Assembly: GCA_043775015.1 (NCBI GenBank)
Contig: JAYVSV010000083.1
Location: 1-31,735 of the forward strand
Source of the DNA: CANJXF01 sp043775015
GTDB lineage: Bacteria; Verrucomicrobiota; Verrucomicrobiia; Limisphaerales; CANJXF01
Direction of reading: 5' to 3'
Length of the DNA: 31,735 nt
Made by a program: the position numbers and the translations under genes. Under the pieces are notes generated by a model. That model saw only the letters and a list, made by a program, of their open reading frames with translations, had not been told where the DNA came from and searched no databases. Below are positions 13,609 to 22,423 of this stretch, piece by piece. Every line of letters begins with the position of its first letter. Positions within the stretch are counted from its first letter, which is position 1.

Positions 13609-14574
13609 TCAAGCGCGCGGGTGGGCATCGTTGTAAGCGCGTTTCAGTCGCTCCGTCGTCAGGTGCGTATAAACCTGAGTCGTAACCAGATGCGCGTGGC
13701 CGAGTAATTCCTGCACACTACGAAGGTCCGCTCCTGCATCGAGCAAATGCGTTGCGTAACTGTGACGCAGCTTGTGCGGAGTCAATTTTGGATCCAGCCC
13801 GGCAATTTCCAAATAGCGCTTGAGCCGAAGCTGAACCGTCCTTGGCGACATTGAAGCGGAACCGATTTTCCCTCTACAAAAAATCGGCGAATTCAATTCT
13901 CCCGTGTGTCCGAGTTGCTTCCAATAATTTTTAATCGCCTGCAACGCGGGTTCGCCGATTGGGACCAGGCGCTCTTTTTTTCCTTTGCCCCGGACGCGGA
14001 GGGCGCTCTCCGTCCAACTCAAATCCCCACAGCACAAGCCGCAAAGCTCACTGATCCGCAAGCCGCAGGAATAAATTGTTTCCAGAATTGCGACATCGCG
14101 CAAGAACAGGGCCGCCTCAAATGGTGCTGCCGGTTTGTTTTCCTGGGCGGCTTTGCGTTGTTCTGCCAAATCCTTCAACGGCGCATCGAGCAAAGTGACC
14201 ATCTGAGCGGCCGTCAGAAACTGGGGCAAACGTTTTTCCAACTTAGGCATCGCAATATTTTTGATCGGCATCGTTTCGACGTGGCCTCGCCGGATAAGAA
14301 ATTTGTAAAAACTGCGCAGCGCGCAAAAGCGCAATTGAATGGCGGCCCGACTCAAATTGCCGCGACCAAGAAAGCGAAGATAAGCGCGGAAATCGTCACG
14401 CTGGAGTGATGTCCAATTGGGAGACTCATTCCGTTCCGTTTTGAACCAATCAAAAAATTCGAGCAGCGCCTGTTGATAGTTCCGTTGCGTGTAAATCGAC
14501 GCGCCGCGATCCGAGGCAAGGTGTTGAAGAAATTTTTGAATCCATTGATCCGCGATTTCGGGCGGAGCTTTCAT
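13609..14574 (-). CDS. XerC/XerD-type tyrosine recombinase
   Basis: About 321 residues with the N-terminal core-binding domain (IQKFLQHLASDRGASIYTQR) and the catalytic domain. The catalytic set is visible: Arg in YSCGLRISELCGL, Lys in VRGKGKKERLVP, HKLRHSYATHLLDAG (His, Arg), GHAHLVTTQVYTH (His and nucleophile Tyr). The LGHAHLVTTQVYTHLT ending is that of chromosomal XerC/XerD, which resolve chromosome dimers at dif, and not of phage integrases. ATG 14574 shares one base with the topoisomerase stop (TGATG), so the two are translated together. The ilvD remnant begins downstream, with a small gap. Confidence 0.9.
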   Translation of the reverse strand: MKAPPEIADQWIQKFLQHLASDRGASIYTQRNYQQALLEFFDWFKTERNESPNWTSLQRDDFRAYLRFLGRGNLSRAAIQLRFCALRSFYKFLIRRGHVETMPIKNIAMPKLEKRLPQFLTAAQMVTLLDAPLKDLAEQRKAAQENKPAAPFEAALFLRDVAILETIYSCGLRISELCGLCCGDLSWTESALRVRGKGKKERLVPIGEPALQAIKNYWKQLGHTGELNSPIFCRGKIGSASMSPRTVQLRLKRYLEIAGLDPKLTPHKLRHSYATHLLDAGADLRSVQELLGHAHLVTTQVYTHLTTERLKRAYNDAHPRA

Positions 14575-17372
14575 CACTCACCCTCGCGCGGCGGAAAATC
14601 AAAAGTCACTTTGCCTTTGTCATCCATCACGAGATACGCAGGGAAAGGTTTTCCGGCTTTTGAAATAAACTGCGTGAGCAAATCTGATTTGCGGCTGGCC
14701 AGAATTTTTTGCGCCTGGGCCAGATCAATCGATTGTTGTAAAATTTCTTTGCCGATTTTAAATTTGCACGACTTGGTCTCGGACTGAGATTTCTCGCAAA
14801 TATAATCCGTTTCCGTTTCGAAAACTTTTCCGCCGCACTTTGGACATTTGCCGACCTCGATCCTGCCGGTGAAATCGATCCTCGGCGTCGGCGTGCCCGG
14901 CGCACTGGTCCTGGTTTTGCCTTTGCCTTCGCGCGGAGGAAACTCGAAAGCGGTGCCGCCATCCTTGATCACGAGGAACGCCTTGAACGCACGGTTATTC
15001 TTCTTGGAGATGAACTTTGTCAGCAAATCCGTCTTGCCCGTCGCCAGCATCTTCGTGACCTGCGCCGGTTCGATGGTCTGTTGCAAAATGATTTTGCCCG
15101 TCTTGAACTTACACGTCTTGTCCGGGCCGGTCGCCTTCTCGCAGAGATAATTCATCCCCGCGTCGAATACGCGCGCGCCGCAGGCCGGACATTTGCCGAG
15201 CGGCTCTTTGCCGGTGAAGTCCACCAAAGCGGACGCCTCGCCGTCCTTGCCTTGATCGTTCCCGAAATCAAATTCCGGTTTGAACTCCGCGCCCATCTTG
15301 ATGACAGCCGCGAACGGAAATCCCTGCTTGCTGCGGAAACCCTGTAGTGGCCCGACCGTGCCCTTGGTGAGCAATTCCTCGATCTCGGAAATCTCAAACT
15401 GGCGGCTGGCGACAATTTTCCAGAGTGCGAAGTCGCATTTCTGGCACTGAAATTTTTTGTAATTCTCGTGGATTTCACCGCCGCATTTCGGACAGGGCAC
15501 GTTGAGCTTGCCGAAGTCGCCCGGCACAGTGTCGCTCTCGTGGCCTTTTGCCTTCGCCACCATGTCGCGCGTGGCGTCGGCGATTTCCTTCATGAAATCT
15601 TCGCGCTTCATCTTGCCGCGCGACATCTGGTTCAACTTGAATTCCCATTCGCCGGTCAATTCCGGAGAGCAAAGCTGCGGAATGTTCAGCCCGCGCAACA
15701 GCGTGATAATCGAAAACGCCTTGGCCGTCGGTTGCAACTCGCGGCCGTTGCGGTGGACGTATTTTTCCCAGATCAAGCCTTCGATGATGGTCGCGCGCGT
15801 CGCGGGTGTGCCGAGGCCTTTTTCGATCATCGCATCGCGCAATTCTTCATCCTCAATGAGTTTGCCCGCGCCTTCCATCGCACCAAGCAACGTCGCTTCC
15901 GTGAAGCGCGCCGGGGGTTTGGTCACGTTCGCCTCGACGTCGATCTTCGCCGTCTTGACGGTTTCGTTTGGCTTCACCGGCACGAGGCTCGGCGTGTCGT
16001 CAGATTCGGCTTCCTTGCCATAAACAGCCAGCCAACCGGCGTTGACCATGACTTTGCCTTCGCTCTTGAACGGCTCGCCCTCGACGCGCGTGATGCGCGT
16101 GGTGACGAGAAATTCCGCCGCTGGAAAAAAGATGGCGAGGAAACGCTTCGTCACGAGGTCGTAAAGTTTCTGCTCTGGCTCGCTCAAGTTTTTCGGCGCG
16201 ACCAGCGTAGGGATGATCGCAAAGTGATCCGAGATTTTCGCGTTGTTAAAGATACGTTTGTTCGGGCGCACCCAGCCGTTCTTCAAAATCTGACCGGCGA
16301 AACCGCTGTAACTCGTGCCACCCAACATGCCGAGCGTCTGCTTTACCGTCTCCAGATAATCCTCCGGCAACGCCCGCGCATCCGTTCTCGGATACGTCAA
16401 AACTTTGTGCTTTTCGTAAAGCGCCTGCGCCAGGCCGAGTGTGTTCTTCGCGCTGAAACCAAAGCGGCTATTCGCCTCACGCTGTAAGGTCGTCAGGTCA
16501 TAAAGCTGTGGCGACATCGAAGTCGTCGGCTTGCTTTCCTCGGTGACGGCACCGGGCTTGCCGAGACACTTTTTTTGAATCTCTTCCGCAAACTTGACGT
16601 CCCAAACGCGTTCCGGCTTGAGCTGGTCGTCACCTTCCTTTCTGGAAAACTTTTCATCGAACCAGCGCCCTGGATATTCACCCGCCGCTGCTGCAAACGT
16701 GCCGTGGATTTCCCAATAGTTTCGTGAAATAAATTTTTTAATCTTCTCCTCGCGGTCCACGAGAATCGCCAGCGTCGGCGTCTGCACGCGACCGACGGTG
16801 GTGAGATGGAAGCCGCCGGACTTGGAATTAAAAGCCGTCATCGCGCGCGTGCCGTTGATGCCCACGAGCCAGTCGGATTCGCTGCGACACGTCGCTGCGT
16901 CTGCCAGCGGAATCATTTCCACGTCCGTGCGAAGTTTGGCAAAACCATCGCGAATGGCCGCGGGGGTCATGGATTGCAGCCAGAGCCGTTGGATCGGCTT
17001 GTCGCTTTTCGCGTATTGAACAATGTAACGGAAAATCAATTCGCCCTCGCGCCCGGCGTCGCACGCATTGATCAGCGAGGTGACATCCTTGCGTTTGATG
17101 AGCCTGAGCACGGCTTTGAGACGCGGTTCGCTCTTCTCGATGGGCAGCAGATCGAAGTGCGGCGGGATGACGGGCAGATTGGCAAAAGTCCATTTGCCAC
17201 GTTTAACTTCGAACTGTTCCGGCACGCAAATCGTGAGCAGATGGCCGACGGCGGATGAGATCACATAATGATCGTTCTCGAAGTGATCGTCGTGCTTTTC
17301 AAATTTGCCGAGCGCTTTGGCAATGTCGCCGGCGACGGATGGTTTTTCTGCGATGATCAGTGCTTTTCCCAT
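14574..17372 (-). CDS. topB: DNA topoisomerase III (TopB), with three C-terminal zinc-ribbon repeats
   Basis: 932 residues. The N-terminal Toprim domain starts MGKALIIAEKPSVAGDIAKA, with NACDAGREGELIFRY holding the acidic metal-binding residues. The catalytic region contains LTTVGRVQTPTLAILV and the active Tyr in KVLTYPRTDARALPEDY. The C-terminus has three repeats of about 100 residues, each beginning with a Cys4 ribbon (CPKCGG at about 627, CPACGA at about 728, CPKCGG at about 843). The latter two close with a FPPREG motif, as in the C-terminal repeats of topoisomerases. The enzyme relaxes and decatenates DNA. It sits upstream of xerC/D in a coupled pair, which puts decatenation and dimer resolution under joint control. 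Confidence 0.95.
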   Translation of the reverse strand: MGKALIIAEKPSVAGDIAKALGKFEKHDDHFENDHYVISSAVGHLLTICVPEQFEVKRGKWTFANLPVIPPHFDLLPIEKSEPRLKAVLRLIKRKDVTSLINACDAGREGELIFRYIVQYAKSDKPIQRLWLQSMTPAAIRDGFAKLRTDVEMIPLADAATCRSESDWLVGINGTRAMTAFNSKSGGFHLTTVGRVQTPTLAILVDREEKIKKFISRNYWEIHGTFAAAAGEYPGRWFDEKFSRKEGDDQLKPERVWDVKFAEEIQKKCLGKPGAVTEESKPTTSMSPQLYDLTTLQREANSRFGFSAKNTLGLAQALYEKHKVLTYPRTDARALPEDYLETVKQTLGMLGGTSYSGFAGQILKNGWVRPNKRIFNNAKISDHFAIIPTLVAPKNLSEPEQKLYDLVTKRFLAIFFPAAEFLVTTRITRVEGEPFKSEGKVMVNAGWLAVYGKEAESDDTPSLVPVKPNETVKTAKIDVEANVTKPPARFTEATLLGAMEGAGKLIEDEELRDAMIEKGLGTPATRATIIEGLIWEKYVHRNGRELQPTAKAFSIITLLRGLNIPQLCSPELTGEWEFKLNQMSRGKMKREDFMKEIADATRDMVAKAKGHESDTVPGDFGKLNVPCPKCGGEIHENYKKFQCQKCDFALWKIVASRQFEISEIEELLTKGTVGPLQGFRSKQGFPFAAVIKMGAEFKPEFDFGNDQGKDGEASALVDFTGKEPLGKCPACGARVFDAGMNYLCEKATGPDKTCKFKTGKIILQQTIEPAQVTKMLATGKTDLLTKFISKKNNRAFKAFLVIKDGGTAFEFPPREGKGKTRTSAPGTPTPRIDFTGRIEVGKCPKCGGKVFETETDYICEKSQSETKSCKFKIGKEILQQSIDLAQAQKILASRKSDLLTQFISKAGKPFPAYLVMDDKGKVTFDFPPREGE

Positions 17373-17410
17373 TTAAATAATTGCGACTTTTACGCTTTTT
17401 CTCATGCCCG

Positions 17411-17521
17411 ATGCAACTTGTTTTAGTGCGAGCTTCGGGAAAGTGGCGCAAAGAACTGGCGAAGTCAAAGCCCGACTCCAAGTTCAAACTTCTCGGCGCG
17501 CGCGTGATTTGGATTGAATGA
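17411..17521 (+). CDS. Possible 36-residue ORF before yebC
   Basis: ATG 17411 opens MQLVLVRASGKWRKELAKSK, then PDSKFKLLGARVIWIE, ending with TGA 17519-17521, just before the yebC gene. It is basic and might be a small peptide or the tail of an old gene. Codon use resembles that of neighbours, but no family is recognised. It may equally be leader sequence. Confidence 0.25.
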   Translation: MQLVLVRASGKWRKELAKSKPDSKFKLLGARVIWIE

Positions 17522-17553
17522 CACTGGCCGGGTTCTGCACACTGCTCGAATCT

Positions 17554-18276
17554 ATGGGAGCACAATGGAAACAAGCCGGACGCGAAGCCAACGCCCAAAA
17601 AAAAGGGCAGATGGTCGCCAAACTGACGCGTGAAATCATGGTCGCCGCCAAACTGGGCGGGGCTGATCCAGAACTCAACGCACGGCTCGCTGTTGCGGTG
17701 GAGAAGGCGCGCAAAAGTTCTGTGACGCGCGAAACCATTGAGCGCGCCATCAAAAAAGGTTCAGGCCAATTGGAGGAGAAAGTTGTTTTCGAGCTGATTA
17801 CTTTTGAGGGGTTTGCTCCGCATAAAATTCCAATTTTAGTTGAGTGCCTCACGGAGAATCGCAATCGCACCGCACCGGAAGTTCGTAATATTTTCAAGGC
17901 TGGCACACTCGGAAATCCTGGCAGTGTTGCCTTTTTCTTTAATCACCTCGGCGTGGTTGAAGCAACCCACGTCGAGGCGAATCGCGACGCCGAAACGGAC
18001 GCCATCGAATCTGGCGCGCAGGATTTCGAAACGCTCGAAGCCGACGAGACGCCCGAAGGCCAGAAGGGCGCTCGCTTTCTCACCGACATGAAAGACCTCG
18101 ATCACGTCACCAAAGCTTTGAAGGCCGCCGGTTGGAACGTCATCGCGTCCGAGATGCGTTACATCGCCAAAACTTTTCCTGAACTCACCGAAGCTGCCCG
18201 CAAACAAGTCGCCGATTTCCTGAACGCGCTGGACGATCACGACGATGTTCATCGCGTTTACGCGGCGATGAAGTAG
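17554..18276 (+). CDS. YebC/PmpR-family transcriptional regulator or translation factor
   Basis: 240 residues in the TACO1/YebC family. MGAQWKQAGREANAQKKGQM is the typical start, followed by VAKLTREIMVAAKLGGADPE, ARLAVAVEKARKSSVTRETI and ERAIKKGSG. Later ECLTENRNRTAPEVRNIFKA and GSVAFFFNH are the hallmark middle segments. Family members bind DNA or assist ribosomes at proline stretches. ATG 17554 is chosen because the 12 residues added by ATG 17518 are not family-like. A stem at 18282-18316 follows. It is not obviously in an operon with the ABC-F gene downstream. Confidence 0.9.
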   Translation: MGAQWKQAGREANAQKKGQMVAKLTREIMVAAKLGGADPELNARLAVAVEKARKSSVTRETIERAIKKGSGQLEEKVVFELITFEGFAPHKIPILVECLTENRNRTAPEVRNIFKAGTLGNPGSVAFFFNHLGVVEATHVEANRDAETDAIESGAQDFETLEADETPEGQKGARFLTDMKDLDHVTKALKAAGWNVIASEMRYIAKTFPELTEAARKQVADFLNALDDHDDVHRVYAAMK

Positions 18277-18281
18277 AAAGA

Positions 18282-18316
18282 AGCTAGGGCTGCCCAAATT
18301 TTTCTTCGCCCTAGCT
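18282..18316. terminator. Hairpin after yebC
   Basis: The arms agctagggc (18282-18290) and gccctagct (18308-18316) are a perfect 9-base stem with a 17-base loop, six bases after the yebC stop. No run of T follows, so it may be a weak terminator or an mRNA-stabilising stem. Confidence 0.4.
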
Positions 18317-18384
18317 GGATCGATGCATCACGCAATGAAATCCATTTGGCGGCGTGCTTGCTAAAAGTTCCTTTCACTGGCACA

Positions 18385-18489
18385 ATGCCACCGATGAAAA
18401 AAATCACATTGACGATCGGAGTTTGCGCGGCGCGCAACGGCTTCGTGGCGCGATGGGATGATTTCATGCCGGTTCTCTCCGTGGCTTGA
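18385..18489 (+). CDS. Possible short ORF, unknown
   Basis: ATG 18385 opens a 34-residue frame (MPPMKKITLTIGVCAARNGF, then VARWDDFMPVLSVA). It is the only plausible coding stretch in the 18317-18544 gap before the ABC-F gene. No family is recognised and it may be a fragment. Confidence 0.2.
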   Translation: MPPMKKITLTIGVCAARNGFVARWDDFMPVLSVA

Positions 18490-18544
18490 TTTTCGGATTC
18501 GCGGTTTTTACCAAAACGTCAGCATAAATTATTACTTTTAATCC

Positions 18545-20491
18545 ATGTTAACTATTTCAGGTCTCAGCAAGGCATACGGCGGACGCGTTCTGTTTTCGGA
18601 CGTGACGCTGCAAATCAATCGCGAAGATCGAATCGGTTTGGTTGGCCCAAACGGCGCGGGCAAGACGACGCTGTTTTCGATGATCCTTGGCAACGAAGGT
18701 TATGACGCGGGAAAAGTGATTCTCGAACGCGGCGTGACGCTCGGTTATTTGCCGCAGGAAAGCGCGCCCATCGGCGACGAAACGATCATCGAACTCGCCA
18801 CCGCCATCACACCGGAATACACGAAACTCCGCCGCATCGTCATGGCGTGGGACGCGAATCATCCAACCGAAGTCGCGGATCATCCCGAAGAAATTCACGA
18901 CAATGTTCACGACCGTTTCAATGAACTCGGCGGCTATCGTCTCGATGCGAAAGCGAAACAAATTCTTGTTGGCCTCGGTTTCAAAGAAAAAGATTTTGAT
19001 CGTCCGGCGCGTGAATTGAGCGGCGGTTGGGTGATGCGCGGGCATCTGGCACGGTTGCTCGTGTATGAGCCGGATTTATTGATGCTCGACGAGCCGACGA
19101 ACCATCTTGATCTCGAAACGCTGCTCTGGTTTCAGGAATATCTAATCCATTATCCCGGCGGAATTGTGGTCATTTCGCATGACCGCGAGTTTTTAAATTT
19201 GCTCGTTGGCAGCATCGTGGAAATTCGCCAGAGCAAACTCGTTCGCTACCGCGCCAACTACGACGAATTTCTTGTCCAGCGCGAAGCGAAAGAAATACAG
19301 CATCTCGCCGCGTATAATAATCAGCAGAAAGAAATCGAACATCTGATGGATTTCGTGAATCGGTTTCGCGCGAAAGCTTCCAAGGCGGCGCAGGCGCAAA
19401 GTAAATTGAAACAAGTCGAGCGCATGGAAAAAATCGAAGCGCCAACCAACGCCGACAAACAAGTCAGCTTTTCTTTTCCGCAACCGCAACGGAGCGGACA
19501 ACGAGCGATCCGGCTGAAAGACATTCATCAGGCTTACGGCGAAAACGTGGTTTATCGCGGGATGGATTTTGAAGCAGAACGCGGCCAGCGCATCGTGTTA
19601 GTTGGACCAAACGGCGCGGGTAAATCGACACTCATAAAAATTCTTGCAGGCGTCGTCATTCCGCAAAGCGGCACGGTCGAACTCGGCCACAACGTGACGC
19701 CCGGATATTTTTCGCAGTATCGCGGCGACATGTTGGACGCCAGTCGCACCGTCTTGGAAGAAGCGATGGATACCGAGCAGCGCACGACCGAGCAAAATAT
19801 TCGCACCTTGCTCGGCTGCTTTTTGTTCAGCGGCGATTCTGTTTTCAAAAAAGTCAGCGTGTTGAGCGGTGGAGAAAAAAGCCGTCTCGCGCTCGTCAAA
19901 CTTTTGCTCAATCCGCCGAACCTGTTGCTCATGGACGAACCAACCACGCACTTGGACATGTCGAGCATCGACGCGTTGGTTTATGCGCTGAAGCAATTTG
20001 AGGGAACGCTGATCTTTATTAGTCACGACGTTTATTTCATTCGAGCGCTGGCCAATAACGTTTTGCACGTCAACGCCGGACAACTCACGCCTTACGCGGG
20101 CGACTACCAATATTACCTGGATAAATCCAAAGCCACTTCGGCGCGGGAAGCGTTGACCTCGGGAGCGAAGGAAGAAACTAAAACCAAAAAAGAAGCGCGT
20201 CCCGGCGAAAGTCGCAAAGATCAGAAACGTCGCGAAGCGCAGGAACGTCAGGCGAAATCCAGTGGCAACCGCGACCAGCAAAAGTCCGTGTGGCTTTTGG
20301 AAAAAGAAATTCAGGAATTGGAAAAACGCCAGACGGAGCTAACCGCTGAACTGGAAAAACCGGAAACCTACGAGCAGCCGGGTCGCGCGAATCAAGTCAA
20401 TCGAGAATTGGTCACCGTACAAAACGATCTCGCCGAGCGAACCAAGGAATGGGAAGAAACGTCCTTGAAGCTGACGGTTGTCGAAGCCTGA
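18545..20491 (+). CDS. ABC-F family ATPase (Uup/EttA-like)
   Basis: 648 residues with two ABC nucleotide-binding domains and no membrane segments. The first has Walker A GLVGPNGAGKTT (residues 32-42), signature ELSGGWVMRGHLARLL and Walker B LLMLDEPTNHLDLE. The second has GPNGAGKSTLIK, LSGGEKSRLALVKLL and LLMDEPTTHLDMSS. A linker of about 80 residues contains the charged helix EFLVQREAKEIQHLAAYNNQ characteristic of the ABC-F P-site interaction motif. The C-terminus is Lys/Glu-rich coiled coil. ABC-F proteins act on ribosomes; the exact subgroup cannot be decided. ATG 18545 fits the family. The small membrane-protein gene follows convergently. Confidence 0.95.
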   Translation: MLTISGLSKAYGGRVLFSDVTLQINREDRIGLVGPNGAGKTTLFSMILGNEGYDAGKVILERGVTLGYLPQESAPIGDETIIELATAITPEYTKLRRIVMAWDANHPTEVADHPEEIHDNVHDRFNELGGYRLDAKAKQILVGLGFKEKDFDRPARELSGGWVMRGHLARLLVYEPDLLMLDEPTNHLDLETLLWFQEYLIHYPGGIVVISHDREFLNLLVGSIVEIRQSKLVRYRANYDEFLVQREAKEIQHLAAYNNQQKEIEHLMDFVNRFRAKASKAAQAQSKLKQVERMEKIEAPTNADKQVSFSFPQPQRSGQRAIRLKDIHQAYGENVVYRGMDFEAERGQRIVLVGPNGAGKSTLIKILAGVVIPQSGTVELGHNVTPGYFSQYRGDMLDASRTVLEEAMDTEQRTTEQNIRTLLGCFLFSGDSVFKKVSVLSGGEKSRLALVKLLLNPPNLLLMDEPTTHLDMSSIDALVYALKQFEGTLIFISHDVYFIRALANNVLHVNAGQLTPYAGDYQYYLDKSKATSAREALTSGAKEETKTKKEARPGESRKDQKRREAQERQAKSSGNRDQQKSVWLLEKEIQELEKRQTELTAELEKPETYEQPGRANQVNRELVTVQNDLAERTKEWEETSLKLTVVEA

Positions 20492-20501
20492 TCTTGCGAA
20501 T

Positions 20502-20756
20502 TTAGAAGTTGGCTTTGTAGGCGAACTCTCCAAGGCCGAGATGAAGAAAAATCAGCAAGGAAAACAAAGCGCAAATCCGCCCCTGCCAGCGGCCACACCA
20601 AAGACCGGAAATCGCCAAAAAGAAACCAATCGCGCCGAACACCATCGGCACCATGTAGCCCATGCAATTTAGAAACGTCACGGTGAGAAACGGCACCATG
20701 GAAAACGGTAATGAATAATATCCCACGAAATCTTTGAAATTTGCTTTCGTTTGCAT
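20502..20756 (-). CDS. Small membrane protein of unknown function
   Basis: An 84-residue protein starting MQTKANFKDFVGYYSLPFSM with about three hydrophobic helices (FLTVTFLNCMGYMVPMVFGA, IGFFLAISGLWCG, ICALFSLLIFLHLGLG). ATG 20756 is preferred over starts further upstream, because the longer frame is antisense to unrelated sequence. Its stop lies 10 bases from that of the ABC-F gene. No family is recognised. Confidence 0.5.
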   Translation of the reverse strand: MQTKANFKDFVGYYSLPFSMVPFLTVTFLNCMGYMVPMVFGAIGFFLAISGLWCGRWQGRICALFSLLIFLHLGLGEFAYKANF

Positions 20757-20936
20757 GGGAACAGTTTTAGCACGAACGAGGCCAACAAAATTCAAGTCGA
20801 CATTGCACCCAAAGGCCGGATTCGCGCGTCCAAAATCGCGACACCCTTGCAAAAATTGAGCCACTGCATTCGCAAAATGTTCTTTGGCAACATCGGCGAA
20901 TCCTGCGATAACTTTCCGACAGAATTCCTCACCATT

Positions 20937-21274
20937 ATGAAAATAAATTTGCTCTGGTTCAGTGTTGCGACGTTGTTTTTTGCGCAATCTCCGAACGCCG
21001 CTGAGGTGCCGTCGGAGGCAAAAAATTCCTGGCCGCAATGGCGCGGGCCGCTTGCCACGGGAGTTGCGCCCGAGGCCAATCCACCCTTGCAATGGAGCGA
21101 AACCAAAAACGTGAAATGGAAAATCAAAACTCCCGGCTTCGGCACATCCACGCCGATCATCTGGGTAATCACGTTTTCATTTTGACCGCCATTCCAATTG
21201 TAGCATCGAAGGGAAGTGATCGGCGGGAATTTTTTTTGCGGTTTTTACAGAAGTGTTCGGCTACATCATTTTAA
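20937..21274 (+). pseudogene. Quinoprotein (PQQ-like beta-propeller) N-terminal remnant, frameshifted
   Basis: ATG 20937 opens a signal peptide (MKINLLWFSVATLFFAQSPN), then NSWPQWRGPLATGVAPEANP, and WSETKNVKWKIKTPGFGTST, the start of a family of outer-membrane or periplasmic PQQ-like propellers common in Verrucomicrobia and Planctomycetes. At about 21163 the frame shifts: the -1 frame continues LGNHVFILTAIP, which is the expected sequence. One G missing from a GGGG run explains it. After about 30 further residues the frame ends at TAA 21272-21274, so even if repaired, it is only a fragment. Its end overlaps the SUKH gene stop convergently. Confidence 0.65.
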
Positions 21275-21694
21275 TTGAACGGCGAACTCTGCAAATGTTG
21301 GTGCTATCTCAATCCAGTGATTTCCTTCTGATGCCCATCGAAGTCGAATGACGCGAGGTTGATCCAGCCGTTGTCGGTAGTCGAGGGCTATCGGGGCCTC
21401 CGAGCCTGGCCCAAAGTCACCAATGAGGAGTGTAAGATCAGGATCAATCTCGTGAATGGCAGTTCTCGAATCCGACCAAAAGCTCCACTCAGCACCTTCG
21501 ATGAAATCCCGAACCCTATAAAATGGAGGTTGAAGAAAATAAATCTTAGATTCTTCTGGTGCGAAACGACGAACTGATGATTCTAGAATCAAAGGATGCA
21601 AGTTCTGCCCGCGTGCTTCGTCGGGGTCACGTGGCCAAAAGCCGTTTTCGATGAGACTCGTAAGTTCTTTGGGAATGGGGAGTGCTGCGGCCAT
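21266..21694 (-). CDS. SUKH (SMI1/KNR4)-type protein
   Basis: 142 residues from ATG 21694: MAAALPIPKELTSLIENGFW and PRDPDEARGQNLHPLILE, then IDPDLTLLIGDFGPGSEAPI, ALDYRQRLDQPRVIRLRWAS and HWIEIAPTFAEFAVQLK. The GDFGPGSEAPIALDY segment with the final AxTFxEF pattern matches the SMI1/KNR4 fold, often found as immunity proteins against secreted toxins. The longer frame to 21874 is dispersed-repeat DNA read through. No toxin gene is next to it, so it is an orphan in this window. It is not truncated. Confidence 0.6.
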   Translation of the reverse strand: MAAALPIPKELTSLIENGFWPRDPDEARGQNLHPLILESSVRRFAPEESKIYFLQPPFYRVRDFIEGAEWSFWSDSRTAIHEIDPDLTLLIGDFGPGSEAPIALDYRQRLDQPRVIRLRWASEGNHWIEIAPTFAEFAVQLK

Positions 21695-21745
21695 CGCGCG
21701 GACGCTATTCCGATTGAAAACGGCTGTCCAGCGCACTTTCTTCCC

Positions 21746-21887
21746 AAGCTCCAGCGGAGCGGAATCTTTGTAGTTCGCAAAACCAAAACAACCGAAAGCT
21801 CCGTCGGGGCGGAATAGGCCGCTCCTGACGGAGCTTGAATTCTTTTTATCGCAGGTTCTACAAAGAGGTCGCACCTACGGCGCTCCA
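21746..21887. repeat. Dispersed 'tacaaagattccgctccg' repeats with a strong hairpin
   Basis: The stretch 21695-22003 has no gene. It holds an element aagctccagcggagcggaat (21746 on), a hairpin with arms aagctccgtc (21796-21805) and gacggagctt (21827-21836) that extends inward with one bulge, and a further related block around 21854-21887 (ttctacaaagaggtcgcacc onward) in opposite orientation. Such repeats are read as 'YKDSAPLELG'-like peptides when they lie in frame. Confidence 0.65.
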
Positions 21888-22003
21888 GATTGGTTCAAAT
21901 GGCTTCCCGGAGCTTCAAAAGGCCATTCCGATTTTGGATATGACCAAAAGGATGTTTTTGGAAGCTACTTTCGTGGTGGAAACGAACAAATTGGCTAAAG
22001 GAT

Positions 22004-22345
22004 TCAGATGCGCAGGAAGATTTTGCGGCGATACATCCAAAACAGGAGCAACCAATAAACACCCAGCACCGCCGCGCCGAGTAGCAACGGTTCATAGGGA
22101 TCACCGAACATCTTGAAAACGTTTTTGCCAAAATGTGTTTTCAAAGCTTTGAAAATAAAACCGTCGAAGAGATGTGCGATGAGATAGGCTGCGATGGATT
22201 TCAATCCAATCACGACCAGCGGAAATGACCAGTGTTTGAAATTCAAAAGGTCAATCACCACGTAGAATCCGGCCATCAACACGCAACACCAGCCGCCGCT
22301 GAACAAAACCCAACTCGGCGTCCAGATGCGCTTCACCACCGGACA
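22004..22345 (-). pseudogene. DUF5009/heparan-N-acetyltransferase-like membrane protein, C-terminal remnant
   Basis: The frame reads CPVVKRIWTPSWVLFSGGWC, then AGFYVVIDLLNFKHWSFPLV and LLLGAAVLGVYWLLLFWMYR, ending RKIFLRI. These are the last transmembrane helices and tail of DUF5009 (acyltransferase-type) proteins, which have about 370-400 residues. The first two thirds are missing; sequence upstream of about 22345 is unrelated. The fragment has several transmembrane segments but no active centre. It is a deletion remnant. Confidence 0.7.
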
Positions 22346-22423
22346 GACGCCGTTTCTGCCCAGCGCAGCATTTGTTTTCGTTTGCGCGCGGAGCGGAAAT
22401 TTCGAGAAATAAACCGGGAAAAA

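Noticed and set aside
15468..16487. A 339-codon open frame on the plus strand inside topB
   Set aside because: It is the antisense of a strongly supported TopB gene, its protein is Arg- and Phe-rich with no family resemblance, and such frames arise from the codon bias of the true gene.
19598..20281. A 227-codon minus-strand frame in the ABC-F gene
   Set aside because: Antisense of an obvious ATPase with intact Walker and signature motifs.
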